NCBI GenBank assembly: GCA_004335835.1
Contig: RWJK01001514.1
Coordinates: forward strand, 44,933-108,932
Source: Scenedesmus sp. ARA3
Taxonomy: Eukaryota; Chlorophyta; Chlorophyceae; Sphaeropleales; Scenedesmaceae
Length of the DNA stretch: 64,000 nt
Reading direction: 5' to 3'
Both the position numbers and the translations under genes were made by a program. The notes beneath the pieces were generated by a model. The model made no database searches. It was given only the letters and a program-made list of their open reading frames with translations, and was not told where the DNA came from. Positions 36,301 through 47,340 of this stretch are shown here, in pieces. Within the stretch, counting starts at the first letter, position 1, and each line of letters starts with the position of its first letter.

Positions 36301-37558
36301 GCGTGTGTACACGCCAGGTGGGCAGCAGGCGTATGGTATTTTGGCGTAGTGCAAGGATTTTAGGTGCCAGGTCATCTCTGCTGTGTGGTTGTTGTTCAGT
36401 AGTCATTCAGATAGCTTTGGTTTGATCCAGAGGTGCAGCTGAAGCCAAGTTGTGCTTAGAATGTCAGCGGGGCTCCTCTTACTCTCCTGCTGCCGCTCCG
36501 CCAGCCGGCAGGCAGGGTTCAGGGCATGCCCCGCACAGTAAACCCCACTGGAGCACCTGGACGCACTGCTCACAGGCCATGTGCAGCGCGTTGTTTGCGC
36601 ACCAGACATCTGCTTCTGCATGACATGCATGCGTACAACAAGCGCCCTCCGATCATGTGGTGTTGTCTATGCTGGCGACTGCAACACTCTTTGTAACATA
36701 ACATGCACATTCATCTGTTGTGCCTGCAACTCGCACATTCACCCTGTGCTGTTTCGCTTGTTTGCTGCACCTGTTGCGTCACGCGCAGCCACTGGCGAGA
36801 CTGTCACCTTGCCGCTTGCCCCAAGCTACCCAGTGGCTATCAGCAGCACGCTACTACATGGGCTGTCAAAGCACGCTCTCACAAGCGGCAACATCACATA
36901 CGATGTGGCATGGCTAGACGGCGAATTCAGTGCTCGCCCAAGCAGCACCGCCAGCGCCGAAGATGCGTCAGCAGCTGGCAGCAGCAGCACCACAGCAGCA
37001 CAGGCAGCAGGTTGCGAGCCCGCATTCATCCTGCTACCCCCGGGCACAGCAGCAGCAGCGCAGGATGCACTGCAGCAGCAGCAGCAGCACAGCGGCGGCG
37101 GCGGCGGCGGCGGCAGCCTGCAGGGCGCCGGCAGCCTCGCGGCGGCTGCAGCAGCAGCAGCGAATGGTGAGCACTTTGAGGCTGCTGCTGCTGCCGATGC
37201 TGTTGAGGGGGCGTCCGCAGCAGCAGCAGCAGCAGCTGGCGGCGGCGGCGAGGCGATGGACGTAGATGGCAGCGCTGCCCTGGACGATGCGGCAGCAGCA
37301 GCAGTGGCAGCAGCAGCGGCAGCAGTGGGTGATCACGGCGGCATCTTCATAGGCAATGTGAAGCTGTCGGAGGTGAAGCAGGCGCTGGCGGCTGTTGGTG
37401 TGCCGAGTGAGTTCCGGCCGGGTGGCCGGCTGGTGGTTGGTGGCAGTTTGTTGGTGAGGAGGGATGGCCCTGAGGGCCAGCTGCTGATGGAGGGGCCGCT
37501 GTGTGAGGACTACTTCAAAGTGCGGGATGTGGTGTACAGCCAATACAACGTATGCTAG
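29453..37558 (+). CDS. CPSF2: Cleavage and polyadenylation specificity factor subunit 2 (CPSF100), 868 aa
   Basis: Twelve exons in phase (2607 nt): 29453-29601, 30152-30320, 30891-31117, 31486-31633, 31923-32011, 32307-32450, 32917-33088, 33643-33897, 34691-34889, 35674-35741, 36101-36317, 36789-37558. Order of blocks follows plant CPSF100: [100 protein letters not shown], and the end [20 protein letters not shown]. It has metallo-beta-lactamase and beta-CASP folds, but the HxHxDH zinc motif is replaced by HPDTRHV, so it is the inactive partner of CPSF73 in pre-mRNA 3'-end cleavage in the nucleus. Ala/Gly/Gln-rich insertions in the last exon make it longer than the plant protein (about 740 aa). 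Confidence 0.93.
29771..29855 (+). repeat. 85-bp direct repeat, copy 1 (CPSF2 intron 1)
   Basis: Starts CGGTGATGATTGCACATT and ends TTACTGAGCGC. About 82 of 85 positions match copy 2 in the next intron. Confidence 0.9.
30451..30535 (+). repeat. 85-bp direct repeat, copy 2 (CPSF2 intron 2)
   Basis: Near-identical to 29771-29855. It contains no exon sequence, so unlike the shadow copies it is a repeat of non-coding DNA only. Confidence 0.9.
32603..32682 (+). repeat. Shadow copy of the CPSF2 exon 6 end and donor
   Basis: Repeats 32377-32455, encoding [13 protein letters not shown] onward through the AA|GTGAGT donor, almost exactly. The surrounding 5' sequence lacks the beginning of exon 6 and an obvious acceptor. 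Confidence 0.88.
33058..33375 (+). repeat. Four copies of the CPSF2 exon 7 end separated by CTG runs
   Basis: GTGCTGTTCA(C/T)GCAGCC followed by CGG recurs at about 33066, 33171, 33244 and 33334. Each copy is followed by a (CTG)n tract. Only the first is joined to the body of exon 7; the GT donor is kept in the second and degraded in the third and fourth. Confidence 0.85.
34105..34180 (+). repeat. Shadow copy of the CPSF2 exon 8 end and donor
   Basis: Repeats about 33838-33913, which encodes [19 protein letters not shown] and the GTGGG donor, 268 bp downstream with few changes. Confidence 0.85.
35049..35131 (+). repeat. Shadow copy of the CPSF2 exon 9 end and donor
   Basis: Repeats the [19 protein letters not shown] segment and GTGGGT donor of exon 9 (34889) in intron 9. 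The acceptor side of exon 9 is also shadowed at about 34610-34645. Confidence 0.83.
35348..35498. repeat. 151-bp near-identical interspersed repeat, copy 1 (CPSF2 intron 9)
   Basis: Matches 36465-36615 at all but about two positions. Starts CAGCGGGGCTCCTCTTACTC and ends in ATCTGCTT. Neither copy overlaps a CPSF2 exon. On the minus strand one frame is open and Cys-rich ([20 protein letters not shown]). Confidence 0.9.
36465..36615. repeat. 151-bp near-identical interspersed repeat, copy 2 (CPSF2 intron 11)
   Basis: Second copy of the repeat at 35348. The two lie in different introns 1.1 kb apart with exons 10 and 11 between them, so this is not a simple tandem slip. Confidence 0.9.
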
Positions 37559-38737
37559 GTTGTGTGGGTGACGGCGTGCCGTCTGTGGTGGCCAAGGTGT
37601 AGGTGTACACGTCCTGACATACTTGGTCCTGTGAGAGTCTGTTTGTTTGGTGCGTAGGTTAGTGCCGCTGCTGACAGACCGTACTCGCGGCGTCGGCGCT
37701 TGAGCCTGTGTGTTTTGAATTTGCTGCTGCAACAGCAGCTGCCGCACCTGCGCTGTGTGTGCTTTGCATCAGCAGCATGCAGAAGGCCACATCATGTATC
37801 ATAGGGCTGCACTTTCTGAACCCTCTGCACTTTGTAAACCCTCTGCACAGCATGATACTCTGCTGAGCAGCTGGCGCCAGGCGTCAGTGTGGCGCATCAT
37901 CTGCATGGAGCCAAGCACATAGCGCAAGCTTGCAGTTGTGGCTGATTTAGGACGGATCCTGTTATGTCATTCGCGCTGTGGTATGTCAATGGTTTGCTGG
38001 GCGCACGCGCCGTGTTTTGTGTCCATGCTGAAAAGCATGCCATGAGTGTTCCTGCAGGAACGGCTTGTCTCTGCCTGACATGTGCAATTTCTTTGTAATT
38101 AGCAACGTACGAATGCAATCGGCAACTTTCTTTATATAGCAACGGCCTTGGTAACAAAGTAACACTGAGTTCACCTCTGACTTACAGATAACACGGGCCG
38201 GCTGCCCCACAGCCAGGTGCATGTGCCAGCCGCTGTGTCAATGTCTCGTTGCACTTCAAATAAAGCCCGCATGTACCATGCAAGATCTCATCACTGGCGG
38301 ACGCTGCACCGTCAATAGCCGACCAATTGGTGTGCAAGTGCCAACACATCTAGAGGTGTATGCGGGTACCCTAGCCAGCAGGCTGTGCAGTTGTGGCATG
38401 TATGTCAGCAAGCTCAATTTACACCAGTGCAAGGCATGGTCCACAAAGTAACAGCTGCAACAGCCGCTCATCATTCTTGTACAATTTTGCCACCAGAAAA
38501 ACAGTTGCCGGAGGATCCCTGCATATCGGCCTGGCACCTCAAGCATTTCCCTTTACGGGGTTGCACCACGATGGTAGTGCAATAGCGATACACCATGCAT
38601 ACTACATGCAAGGGACGACACCAGGTGCAAGCATATGTACACTGCAGTCCCACACAACCGCAAAGAATGGCAGAAGAAAACAAATGGTAGCGGCGCTGCA
38701 ACATGTGACACCTGCTAAAGCAAGGCAGCACCAGCCA
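37559..38737. other. Convergent 3' flanks of CPSF2 and the helicase
   Basis: No exon recognised. TGTAA at 37833-37837 is 275 bp past the CPSF2 stop and is a likely algal polyadenylation signal. TTACA at 38419-38423 is the matching minus-strand candidate, 315 bp past the helicase stop. Confidence 0.55.
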
Positions 38738-39936
38738 CTACCGCAGGGCTAGTTGCTGCTGCTGCTGCTGCTGCTGCCGCTGCCGCCCAGCCGCCACTGC
38801 AGCCAGCTGCTGCCGTAGCTGCGCAGCTGGCACCACACAGCCCCGCTGCCGCAGCCAGCTGATGTATCTGCCCCATGTTTCATCGCCCGCAGTGAGTGTT
38901 GCTGCGTGGCCAAACAGCACGAGTCCCCGCCTGGGGCGTGTGATGGCCACATTCAGCCGCCGCCAGTCCTGCAGGAATCCCACCTGCACACGTGTACACC
39001 ATATCGCAGGACAGCGATGCATGGACTCAATGATGATCAGGAGTTTGACATTCAGCCGTCGCCAGCCCTACAGGAACCGCACCTGCAGGAAAGTAGCAAC
39101 AGAAGGCATTACGTAAGCAAAATACAGTTGTCATGAGCATCCTGCCAGCACAGTCGTCTCAGGGGCAGCTGTGTGTTGTGCTTGGAGCGACAGTCATCAG
39201 GCCATGACGGCTGAAGTGTAAGCCTTGCTTCAAGGCGTACATGCCAACGCATGCCTGCTGAACATACAACAACACCTCCCAACTGCAGTCTGCTGTTTGC
39301 TAGTTGCTGTATACTACTTGCTGTTCAGCACTTGCTGTTGGTGTTGATCAGCACACAACCCCACTGGGTGTTGACAGCACCTACCTGTGCCTGCACGCTG
39401 GCCCGCACAGCGCTGAACAGCAAAAAGTACGCAGCAATACAAAAACGTTACATTGTAGTGTGGGAGTTGATTATGCATGTCCCACCTGTGCCTGCGCATT
39501 TGCTCTGACAGCGCTAAACAGCACGTGATTTTGGTGTTGATCAGCACACAAAACTGTCATGTTACACAACCCCACTGGGTGTCGGCAGCACCTACCTGTG
39601 CCTGCGCATTTGCTCGCACAGCGCTGAACAGCAAAAAGTACGCAGCACTACAAAACAGCACATTGTAGTGTGGGAGTTGATTATGCATGGCCCACCTGTG
39701 CCTGCGCATTTGCTCTGACAGCGCTGAACAGCACTTGTTTTGGTGTTGATCAGCACACAACCCCACTGGGTGTTGAAAGCACCCACCTGTGCCTGCGCAT
39801 TTGCTCTGACAGCGCTGAACAGCACCAGCTCCTTCTCCCTGCCTTGGTAGCCATCCACAGTCTTAATCTCAAGCACATCTGCAGCAGCACCTGGCATTGA
39901 GGCACCAGTTGGTGCTGTTGCAACAGCACCATCCGC

Positions 39937-39970
<34 letters not shown>

Positions 39971-40010
39971 CTGCTGCTGCCGCCAGCTAGTGCAGAGCTC
40001 TGCACTGTTG

Positions 40011-40063
<53 letters not shown>

Positions 40064-40827
40064 CCTGCCAGTTGCTGACTCAGCAAATTCAGCTGGGCTA
40101 GGTAGGGTGTGACAACACCAAGTGAGCTGCGGCGCTCGCCACACACGGTCATCAAGTGCGTCAGCACCTGCAGCAGCAGCAGCGGCAGCAGCAAACGGGT
40201 CACTCACACGTCTACTGCTGCTCGTCAGGCACTTGTCAAAGCAGCTTGACCTAAACTCATACGCATGAATACAAGCTTACAGCACGGTTATTAGATCGAG
40301 CAGTGGCAACCACCACCAGTGCATGCTGCAGCAGCGCAACATCAATCAACTACACATTTTTCTAGCAAGAGGTGAACCCAGAAAAGGGAGACACTCCCAA
40401 ACCACCTAAGGTGATTCCTGACCAGTGAGTGCAGACCCACAAGCCAGGGCCAGATACGGCCAGAACCTTGAACACAAAAGCACTTGCACAGCATACATGG
40501 CTTATTATCATGCGGCATCACTGCACGCAGCCATGGCCACCAACAGCCAGCACAGTTTTATTTCAAAACAACACAACACAACTGCCGCTGCCCCGCACCT
40601 GCTGCACCATGTCTGCCTCTGCCCTGTTGAGCTTGCTGCCGCCTGCAGCTGCCTCCTCTTGGCCTTCAGGCACATCAACAAACAGCAGCGGCAGCTCAGC
40701 CTGGGGCCAGGGGAAGGGCTGGGGGCTGGGCCGCTGGCTGGGGGTGATGCCGTCAGTGAGTTGGTTCGAGTAGAATGCGGCATTGGGAAAGGCTGACAGC
40801 GCTGGGTGCATGCGGTACTGCACCTGC

Positions 40828-40883
<56 letters not shown>

Positions 40884-41002
40884 CATGAGATGTTGACAGG
40901 TTGCAGGCTGGGCGCTGGTATCAGCTGCAATGATGAGTGTTATGTGCTGTGGCAGTTGGCTCCTGAGGGATGACAGCGCGGGGTGCATGCGGTACTGCAC
41001 CT

Positions 41003-41059
<57 letters not shown>

Positions 41060-44000
41060 CCACGAGTATAAGGCGGCAACGAGTTGTGGGCTGTAGCAAG
41101 GGGCAAGCTTCGACAGTAGCGTCTTGCAGGTTGGCTCCCAAGACCGCCGACACGGCAGTGTCTCATGCATCACTACAACCGCTGGCAGCACCAGCAGCAG
41201 CTTCAAGCTGGGCATGTGCATTGGTCTAGCGCTTGAAGTAGCCTGTGCGTGGCTGCCTGTCCGTCAGCACTCTGCACATGTATCAAGTGGCAACGTCGAT
41301 GGACGCACGCCAGCAGCTGCCATGTTACCGCAAGTCGACTGCAAACATGCAAATTGTGTGCAGCACAGCACACAACACCACAGCAGGACTGTAGTTGCTG
41401 CACCTCACTCCACCAACCTGCAGCATCGCACTGGGCACTCCAGCCGCCATCAGCCTCTCAAAAAGTGACACAGCCACGCCAGCCGCAGCAGCAGCCTCAC
41501 TGTTGCACACTGGCGGCAGCTGCAGGTGGTCCCCCACCAGCACAGCATGCTGTGCAGCGCGTGTGAGGGGGATCAGGGCTTCGGGCTCTGCTGCTTGGGA
41601 GGCTTCGTCCAGCACCACGAGTGGGAAGGTGGCACCTGCCAGCACATCGCTGCCTACTGCTGCGCAGGTGGCACAGATCACCTGCAGAAAAGATACACAT
41701 GCGGTAGGTAGTGGTGGCGAAAGGGGTGCAGCACAGTAGGCCGTAGTGTCATTCAGGTTTGCGGCTTCACTAGGGAGGCTTTGTCAACCACTACAAAGGG
41801 AAGTGTTGAGCCTGCCAGCAGCACAGCACTGCCTACTGCTGCGCAGGTGGCAGAGATGACCTGCAGAGGTCGGAAAAGACAAAGGGCAGGCAGTGAAGGT
41901 GGAAGGAAGCGCAGCACGCCAGGACATAATGCCATCAGGGTTGCGGCACAAGCACAGCATGCTGTGCAGCGCAATTGAAAGCAATGAAGGCCTTAGGCTC
42001 TGCTGCTTGGGAGGCTTCGTCCAGCACCACGAGTGGGAAGGTGGCGCCTGCCAGCACATCGCTGCCTACTGCTGCACAGGTGGCACAGATCACCTGCAGA
42101 GGTCGGGGTGCAGCAGAAAAGGCCGGAACTTGTGGTGGTGGTTTGAGGGGTTGCTGCACGGCAACCCAGTGGCGGTATCAGGTTTCACGGCAACGTTGTA
42201 TGAACTGCAATTGGCCGTCTAACTGTCGAGTGCCGACCCCATCCACAGCTGAAGCCACGCAGAGATCAGGCAGCCCTAGGTGCTGCTTCCATAATCAAAG
42301 GCATTCCGTCAGCGCAACAGCAATGACATGAGATACATGTGCCCCTGTCAACTCAGCTGTCAAAGCACTGCAACCGCATCAAATGAAGGTGCGTTACCTG
42401 ACAAAGCGGCCGTAGGTGCTGCTTCCAGCATACAAAACACTTGGTCATTCGCGCAACATCAAACACACGAACTACATGTGGCGTACCTGAGCGCCTTGCA
42501 GAACCTCAGCAACCAGCTCCGCCCGCATGCCTGCCAGCTGGCCTGCCAGGATGGACACATTCTGGTGGCCCAGGCCCCTGTCAACTCAAATGTCAAAGCA
42601 CCGCAGCCGCATCAAACTCAAGGAGCCGCACCTGACAAAGCGGCCGTAGGTGCTGCTTCCAGCATACAAACACATTCAGTCATCACAACATCAACCACAC
42701 CAATCACATGCTGCGCACCGGGGCGCCTTTGAGCACCTCAGCAACTAGCTCCTGCCGCATGCCTGCCACCTGGCCAGCCAGGACGGACGCATTCTGGTGG
42801 CCCAGGCCCCTGTCAACTCAAATGTCAAAGCATTGCAGCCGCATCAAATTCAAGGAGCCGCACCTGACAAAGCGGCCGTAGGTGCTGCTTCCAGCATACA
42901 AAAACACTTAGTCATTTGCGCAACATCAAACACACAAACTACATGTGGCGTACCTGAGCGCCTTTGAGCACCTCAGCAACCACTTCTGCCCGCATGCCTG
43001 CCACCTGGCCAGCCAGGATGGACACAATCTGGTGGCCCAGGCCCCTGTCAACTCAAATGTCAAAGCATTGCAGCCGCATCGAATTCAAGGAGCCGCACCT
43101 GACAAAGCGGCCGTAGGTGCTGCTTCCAGCATACAAATGCATCCATTCACCGCAACTGTAACCACATGAAGCACATCTTGCGTACCTGAGCGCCTTTGAG
43201 TACCTCAGCAACCAGCTCCGCGCGCATGCCTGTCACCTGGCTAGCCAGGATGGATGCGTCCCTGTGGCCCAGCCCCCTATCCCGGCCACTCAGCGTGGGC
43301 AGCCGCGCACGAAGCTCCCTCAGCTGCCCTGCTGCCTCTTCAACCTGGAGGTGTCATGATCCAGCAGCCACAACGGTGCAACTTCGAAGTCAACCTGTGA
43401 TCAATTTTTCACAGCCTTTGATCCTGAGAATCTCCAAGACACAGAGCTGCACACGTCCTTGCAAAGCAGCCTAGGGATTGGCATGCTGTGCTGTGTGCAG
43501 CCTTTATGTAGCTTGTGTGCATCAGGTAGAAGAGTCATGTACTCTGCCTTGTTGACAGCCTGATTGTCGTAGCACATGCAGATGTTGTCATTGGTGCACA
43601 CTAATTGACTCCATGTCCACCCGCACCTTGTGCAAGATGCGAGCTGCCCCTGGCATGCTGAGGGTTCAGGGCACAGCAGTGCTGCAGTGATGCAAACTGT
43701 ACAATGTCACGCCGCAGCACACTACACTTACCTGCCGTGTCTTGGGGTGTGCCTCTATAAGGGCATCCAGCGTAGCGCCACGAAGCGAGTCCCGCACCTG
43801 CATTGACAGCAGGGTGTAATCGCACAAGACATTCAATCAAAAGATGAACATACTAGGACACCATGTAAAACATAACACAACCCGCCAGCAACAACTTCTG
43901 TCCTGCATCTAGTCATAAGTATTGCCAATGAACAGCTTGCTGAGTTGGCAGGCGTTGCAGTAAGGCTGGTGACGGCTGTGTACCGATCTGGCGACGGTAG

Positions 44001-45576
44001 CTGTTCTGCAGAACCTCGTATGTCTGCTGGGATGCAACAGTGGTAATTGTGCAGACGCAAACAACACATGCAAACCCTGGCCCGCCTCCTCAGGTGTACA
44101 CCTTCACCCACCCCAGAAACACACTCACACGCATGCACACACAGCATAATAGCACGAACCTTGACGGGCTGCCCCAGCCACACCGCAGCCACCCCAGCAT
44201 CCACCAGCCCCTTTCCTGTGGGCTGTCCACAGCCATATGGCTGCCTAGCATTGTGCTCTGAAGGCAGCGGTTAGCTTGCTTGCCCTCTTGAATTTAGCCA
44301 TTTCAACATGGCAAAGCTTTTCAGGCACAAACAAGCCTCCACAAGCTCACACACAGGCTTGTCCACGTCAAACACAATCTCCTTGTTGAAAAACACACTC
44401 ACAGCACCCAGCTGCGCACCTTGACCGGCTGCCCCAGCCGCACCGCAGCCACCCCCGCATCCACCAGCCCCTCCAGCAGGTTGTCCACAGCCACGTGGCT
44501 CTGCGCCACCGCCAGCAGCGGGAACGGCAGCCGCCAGCGGCTGACCAGCTGCGCCAGCAGCACCACCGTGGTGGTGGTCTTGCCTGGCACAAAAGGCAGA
44601 TAACAAGGGCATTACGTGTGTTATAATGTGTCAGCAGGTGGAGTGCAGCTAGCTGCGCCGGCAGCGCCACCGCGGTGGTGATCTGCCTGGCGCGAGGGAA
44701 CAGGGGCATCATACATGTTATAATGTGTCGGCACTGCGCAGCGGCACCACCACGATGGTGTTCTGCCTGGCACACATGCAGGGGCGTTACATGTCACGCC
44801 ACACAAGCAGCGTGAAGGGCAGCCGCCAGCGGGTGGCCAGCTGCGCCAGCAGCGCCACTGTGGTGGTGGTCTTGCCTGGCACAAAAAATCAGGGGCACGG
44901 GATGTGTTACAATGTGTCGACATGTAGTTATAACAAAAGGGCAGCCAGCTGCGCCAGCAGCGCCACCGTGGTGGTGGTCTTGCCTGGCACAAAAAATCAG
45001 GGGCACGGGATGTGTTACATTGTGTCGACATGTAGTTATAACAAAAGGGCAGCCAGCTGCGCCAGCAGCGCCACCGTGGTGGTGGTCTTGCCTGGCAGCG
45101 CAGGCGCATGTTGCAGACTAAACGAGTATATACGGCTCCTGGAGTCCAAACGACCGAGGTACATGCACAACTACGCACCTGCAAGCAATGCTGGACCAGG
45201 GGACCCCAGCCAAAGTCTGACTAGTCAAAAGTTGGCGGGCACTGACGGCACAGGGTTTACAGTGAGACGTTGTGAGAACCAGTATGCAATCCATGAACAG
45301 TGTTATGTTGCCAGCTTGTGGTGTACATAGATTGTCATGGAAGTATGTATTGCAGGAGATATGTATTTGGAAGGTGCGTGTGTGCTGAGTATGCTGAACA
45401 CTGAGAGAGAGGATAACTACATATCTAGTCTGAGCTTGCTTACCGCTAGTTTTAGCAGCCAGCACACACCTGTGCCTGGAGGCCCATGTATGAGTGACAG
45501 TCTGTGCAGGATGCAGTTGGCCACTGCTGCAACTTGAGACCTGTTCAGACCCAGCTCAGCATCCCGCTTTGTTAGG

Positions 45577-45619
<43 letters not shown>

Positions 45620-45792
45620 GCTGAGCATGCTGTGCCAGCACACCCCGTGCCCACTCAACAGCTGCATCAGGCATTACGCCAGAAGGTGCTGCTGCAGCAG
45701 CAGCAGTCGGTGACACCAGCAGGCTTGCTAGGCATGTGCCGGGTGGTGATGTGTCTGGCTCCTCTTGCCGATGTCGCTTGCCCCCACGCCTG

Positions 45793-45890
<98 letters not shown>

Positions 45891-47340
45891 AGGTTGACCA
45901 TACTGCTGCTGCTGCTGCTGCTGAGGTTCGCCATACTGCTGCTGCTGTTGCTCCTGCTGCTGCTGTTGGATTGGTGGCGACTTCACCAGCGAGTTGAGTG
46001 CAGCCCGCATGCGCTCATACACCACAGTGTTGACACCCTTGTCCAACCTGCAAGACACAGCCCAGCAATACAAGGATGTGCAGCAAAAGCGCCAATGTTG
46101 CTGGCGCCCTGAAACCGAGGCCACGCAGTAGCGGTTCGCTTGGACACACTAACACAGACACATATCTGAGATCAGCTGCACCAGCAGCCGCACCTGCACA
46201 TGTGTGTTGCGTGGGTGAAACAGCCCACCTCAGCTGGCTGCCGTCAGCAGGCAGCCTGTCATTGCCGACAAGGCGCAACCCCAGCCGCAATGCCCACACA
46301 ATGCCCACTTTTACAAAGCAGCTCACCTCAGCTGGCTGCCGCCTGCTGGCAGCTCGTCGTTGCTGGCGAGGCGCAATCCCAGCCGCAATGCCCACAGATT
46401 GCGCGCGTCTGAAAAACCACCTCAGCTGACTGCCGCTTTGCTGGCAGCTTGTCGATTCTGGCAAGGCGCAAGTCCAGCCGCATTGCCCACAGAGTGTGCG
46501 CCATGAAACCACAGCTCACCTCAGCTGGCTGCCGTCTGCAGGCAGCCTGTCAATGCTGACGAGGCGCAACACCAGTTGTAATGCCCACAGGCTGCGCACT
46601 CCTGAACCTATCTTATAAAAACATAAACATCTATATATTTGCTACAGTTTCACCTCAGCTGGCTGCCGTCTGCTGGCAGCCTGTCATTGCTGACGAGGCG
46701 CAGCTCCCAGCCGCCCCGCTCCAGCACTGTGGCTGTCCAGGGCTTGGGGCCCTGCAGGGGGTGACCCCTGCTCAGCAGCACCTCATCGCCAGCACTGCAG
46801 TTATTGACATAGGAATTGCGTCAGTTGCATGCAAGCAGGCTATTGAAGCATCCAAGAAGTTATGAAGGGCGAGGAAGAATTTGATACAGCGCTTGTGTGC
46901 ACTACACTATAGGCGAGCACGCAGACAGCGTTTCAAGGCAGTGCTGCAATGAGAGAGGAAAGTTACATGGTGGGTCCTGGCACCAACTTGGATGGTGTGA
47001 GCAGCTGCAATGGGTGACAACCGGCGTGAGTGCTTGCGCACTGTGATGCAAAGGCAGGGTGCTGTTACACCAGCTGCTCCAGCTTGCCTGCTGCTGCCAT
47101 TCTGCCATTCTGTCTACTCATCACACTCACGTAAACCTGTGAAAGGGCAGCTGCCCCGCGCGCCTGTCTGCCTGCCGCATCACCCAAATGGTCTGCCCGA
47201 ACAGGCTGCCTCTCCTGGCTGCTGTCAGGCCCAGCAGCACCAGCCCCTCACGCTGCAGCCGTGCCAGGGGCCAGTTCTGCAGGCGCTCCTGCACCAGGGC
47301 CTGCTCAGCTGCCATCTCTGCATCAACCAGCGGGTGCCAC
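38738..47340 (-). CDS. IGHMBP2/SMUBP-2-like superfamily 1 (UPF1-like) helicase, N terminus not resolved
   Basis: Exons in phase: 47340-47131, 46794-46654, 46047-45470, 44583-44420, 43797-43732, 43344-43186, 41681-41418, 40823-40599, 40167-39787, 38983-38738, giving about 810 aa after an unplaced first exon. The N-terminal part matches the IGHMBP2 barrel domain ([19 protein letters not shown], then [22 protein letters not shown]). Helicase motifs in order: [82 protein letters not shown]. The relatives are ATP-dependent 5'-3' RNA/DNA helicases of translation and RNA processing. The R3H and zinc-finger tail of animal IGHMBP2 is absent. Poly-Gln and poly-Ala tracts interrupt the linker and domain 2A. 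Joining 43797-43732 directly to 43344-43186 is the least certain junction. Confidence 0.87.
39040..39086 (-). repeat. Shadow copy of the helicase last-exon acceptor
   Basis: A CAG|GTGCGGTTCCTG string followed by a WRRLNV-coding stretch repeats the real acceptor at 38983 about 100 bp upstream in transcript sense. It carries an in-frame stop. Confidence 0.7.
39380..39800 (-). repeat. Five copies of the motif V exon end and donor of the helicase
   Basis: The segment encoding [10 protein letters not shown] and the CAG|GTGGG donor occurs at the true exon end (39787) and again near 39692, 39592, 39482 and 39384. Spacers contain GTTGATCAGCACACAACCCC-like sequence in several units, so exon end and intron start were copied together. 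Confidence 0.85.
40965..41075 (-). repeat. Shadow copy of the motif IV exon acceptor with its (CTG)n tract
   Basis: A (CTG)n run ending in CAG is followed by codons [11 protein letters not shown], repeating the true acceptor at 40823, which has its own (CTG)n run. The copied exon part ends after about 35 bp. Confidence 0.82.
41755..42110 (-). repeat. Two degenerate copies of the Walker B exon of the helicase
   Basis: 42100-41975 encodes [19 protein letters not shown] then [15 protein letters not shown]; 41860-41755 encodes [19 protein letters not shown] then VVVDKASL. Both repeat the front of the intact exon 41681-41418. The second has lost the DEA(S) box (DKAS). Confidence 0.85.
42335..43345 (-). 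repeat. Array of four units of about 232 bp around a helicase helix exon
   Basis: The intron string CAAAGCGGCCGTAGGTGCTG recurs near 42400, 42635, 42869 and 43103. Each unit carries an exon-like piece reading [20 protein letters not shown] with a GTACGC donor near 43185, 42953 and 42487; the donor near 42717 is mutated. Only the copy at 43344-43186 has the full-length front half. Confidence 0.88.
44583..45100 (-). repeat. Six copies of the Walker A acceptor of the helicase
   Basis: The sequence GCCAGGCAAGACCACCACCA (acceptor plus GKTTTT) occurs at the true exon start and, exactly or nearly so, again near 44690, 44770, 44875, 44986 and 45097, the last three being 110 bp apart and almost identical. 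The body of the exon is present only in the first. Confidence 0.87.
45794..45890 (-). repeat. Poly-glutamine (CAG)32 tract in the helicase
   Basis: An uninterrupted run of about 32 CAG codons in transcript sense, inside the coding exon 46047-45470, followed by shorter Gln runs with GQP/GEP breaks. The tract lies between the barrel domain and Walker A. Confidence 0.93.
46224..46700 (-). repeat. Five copies of the helicase barrel-exon end and donor
   Basis: The codons [10 protein letters not shown] and the donor CTGAG|GTG recur near 46654 (true), 46518, 46420, 46326 and 46227, with conserved intron sequence (TGTGGGCATTGC and similar) between them. Confidence 0.85.

Noticed and set aside
42335..43345. 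CRISPR-like array from regularly spaced repeats
   Set aside because: Units are about 232 bp, include exon sequence and a splice donor, and lie in a eukaryotic intron; there are no short repeats with unique spacers.
44583..45100. Separate tandem helicase genes or extra Walker A domains
   Set aside because: Only the acceptor and about 25-60 bp of the exon are repeated; no copy except the first continues into the domain.
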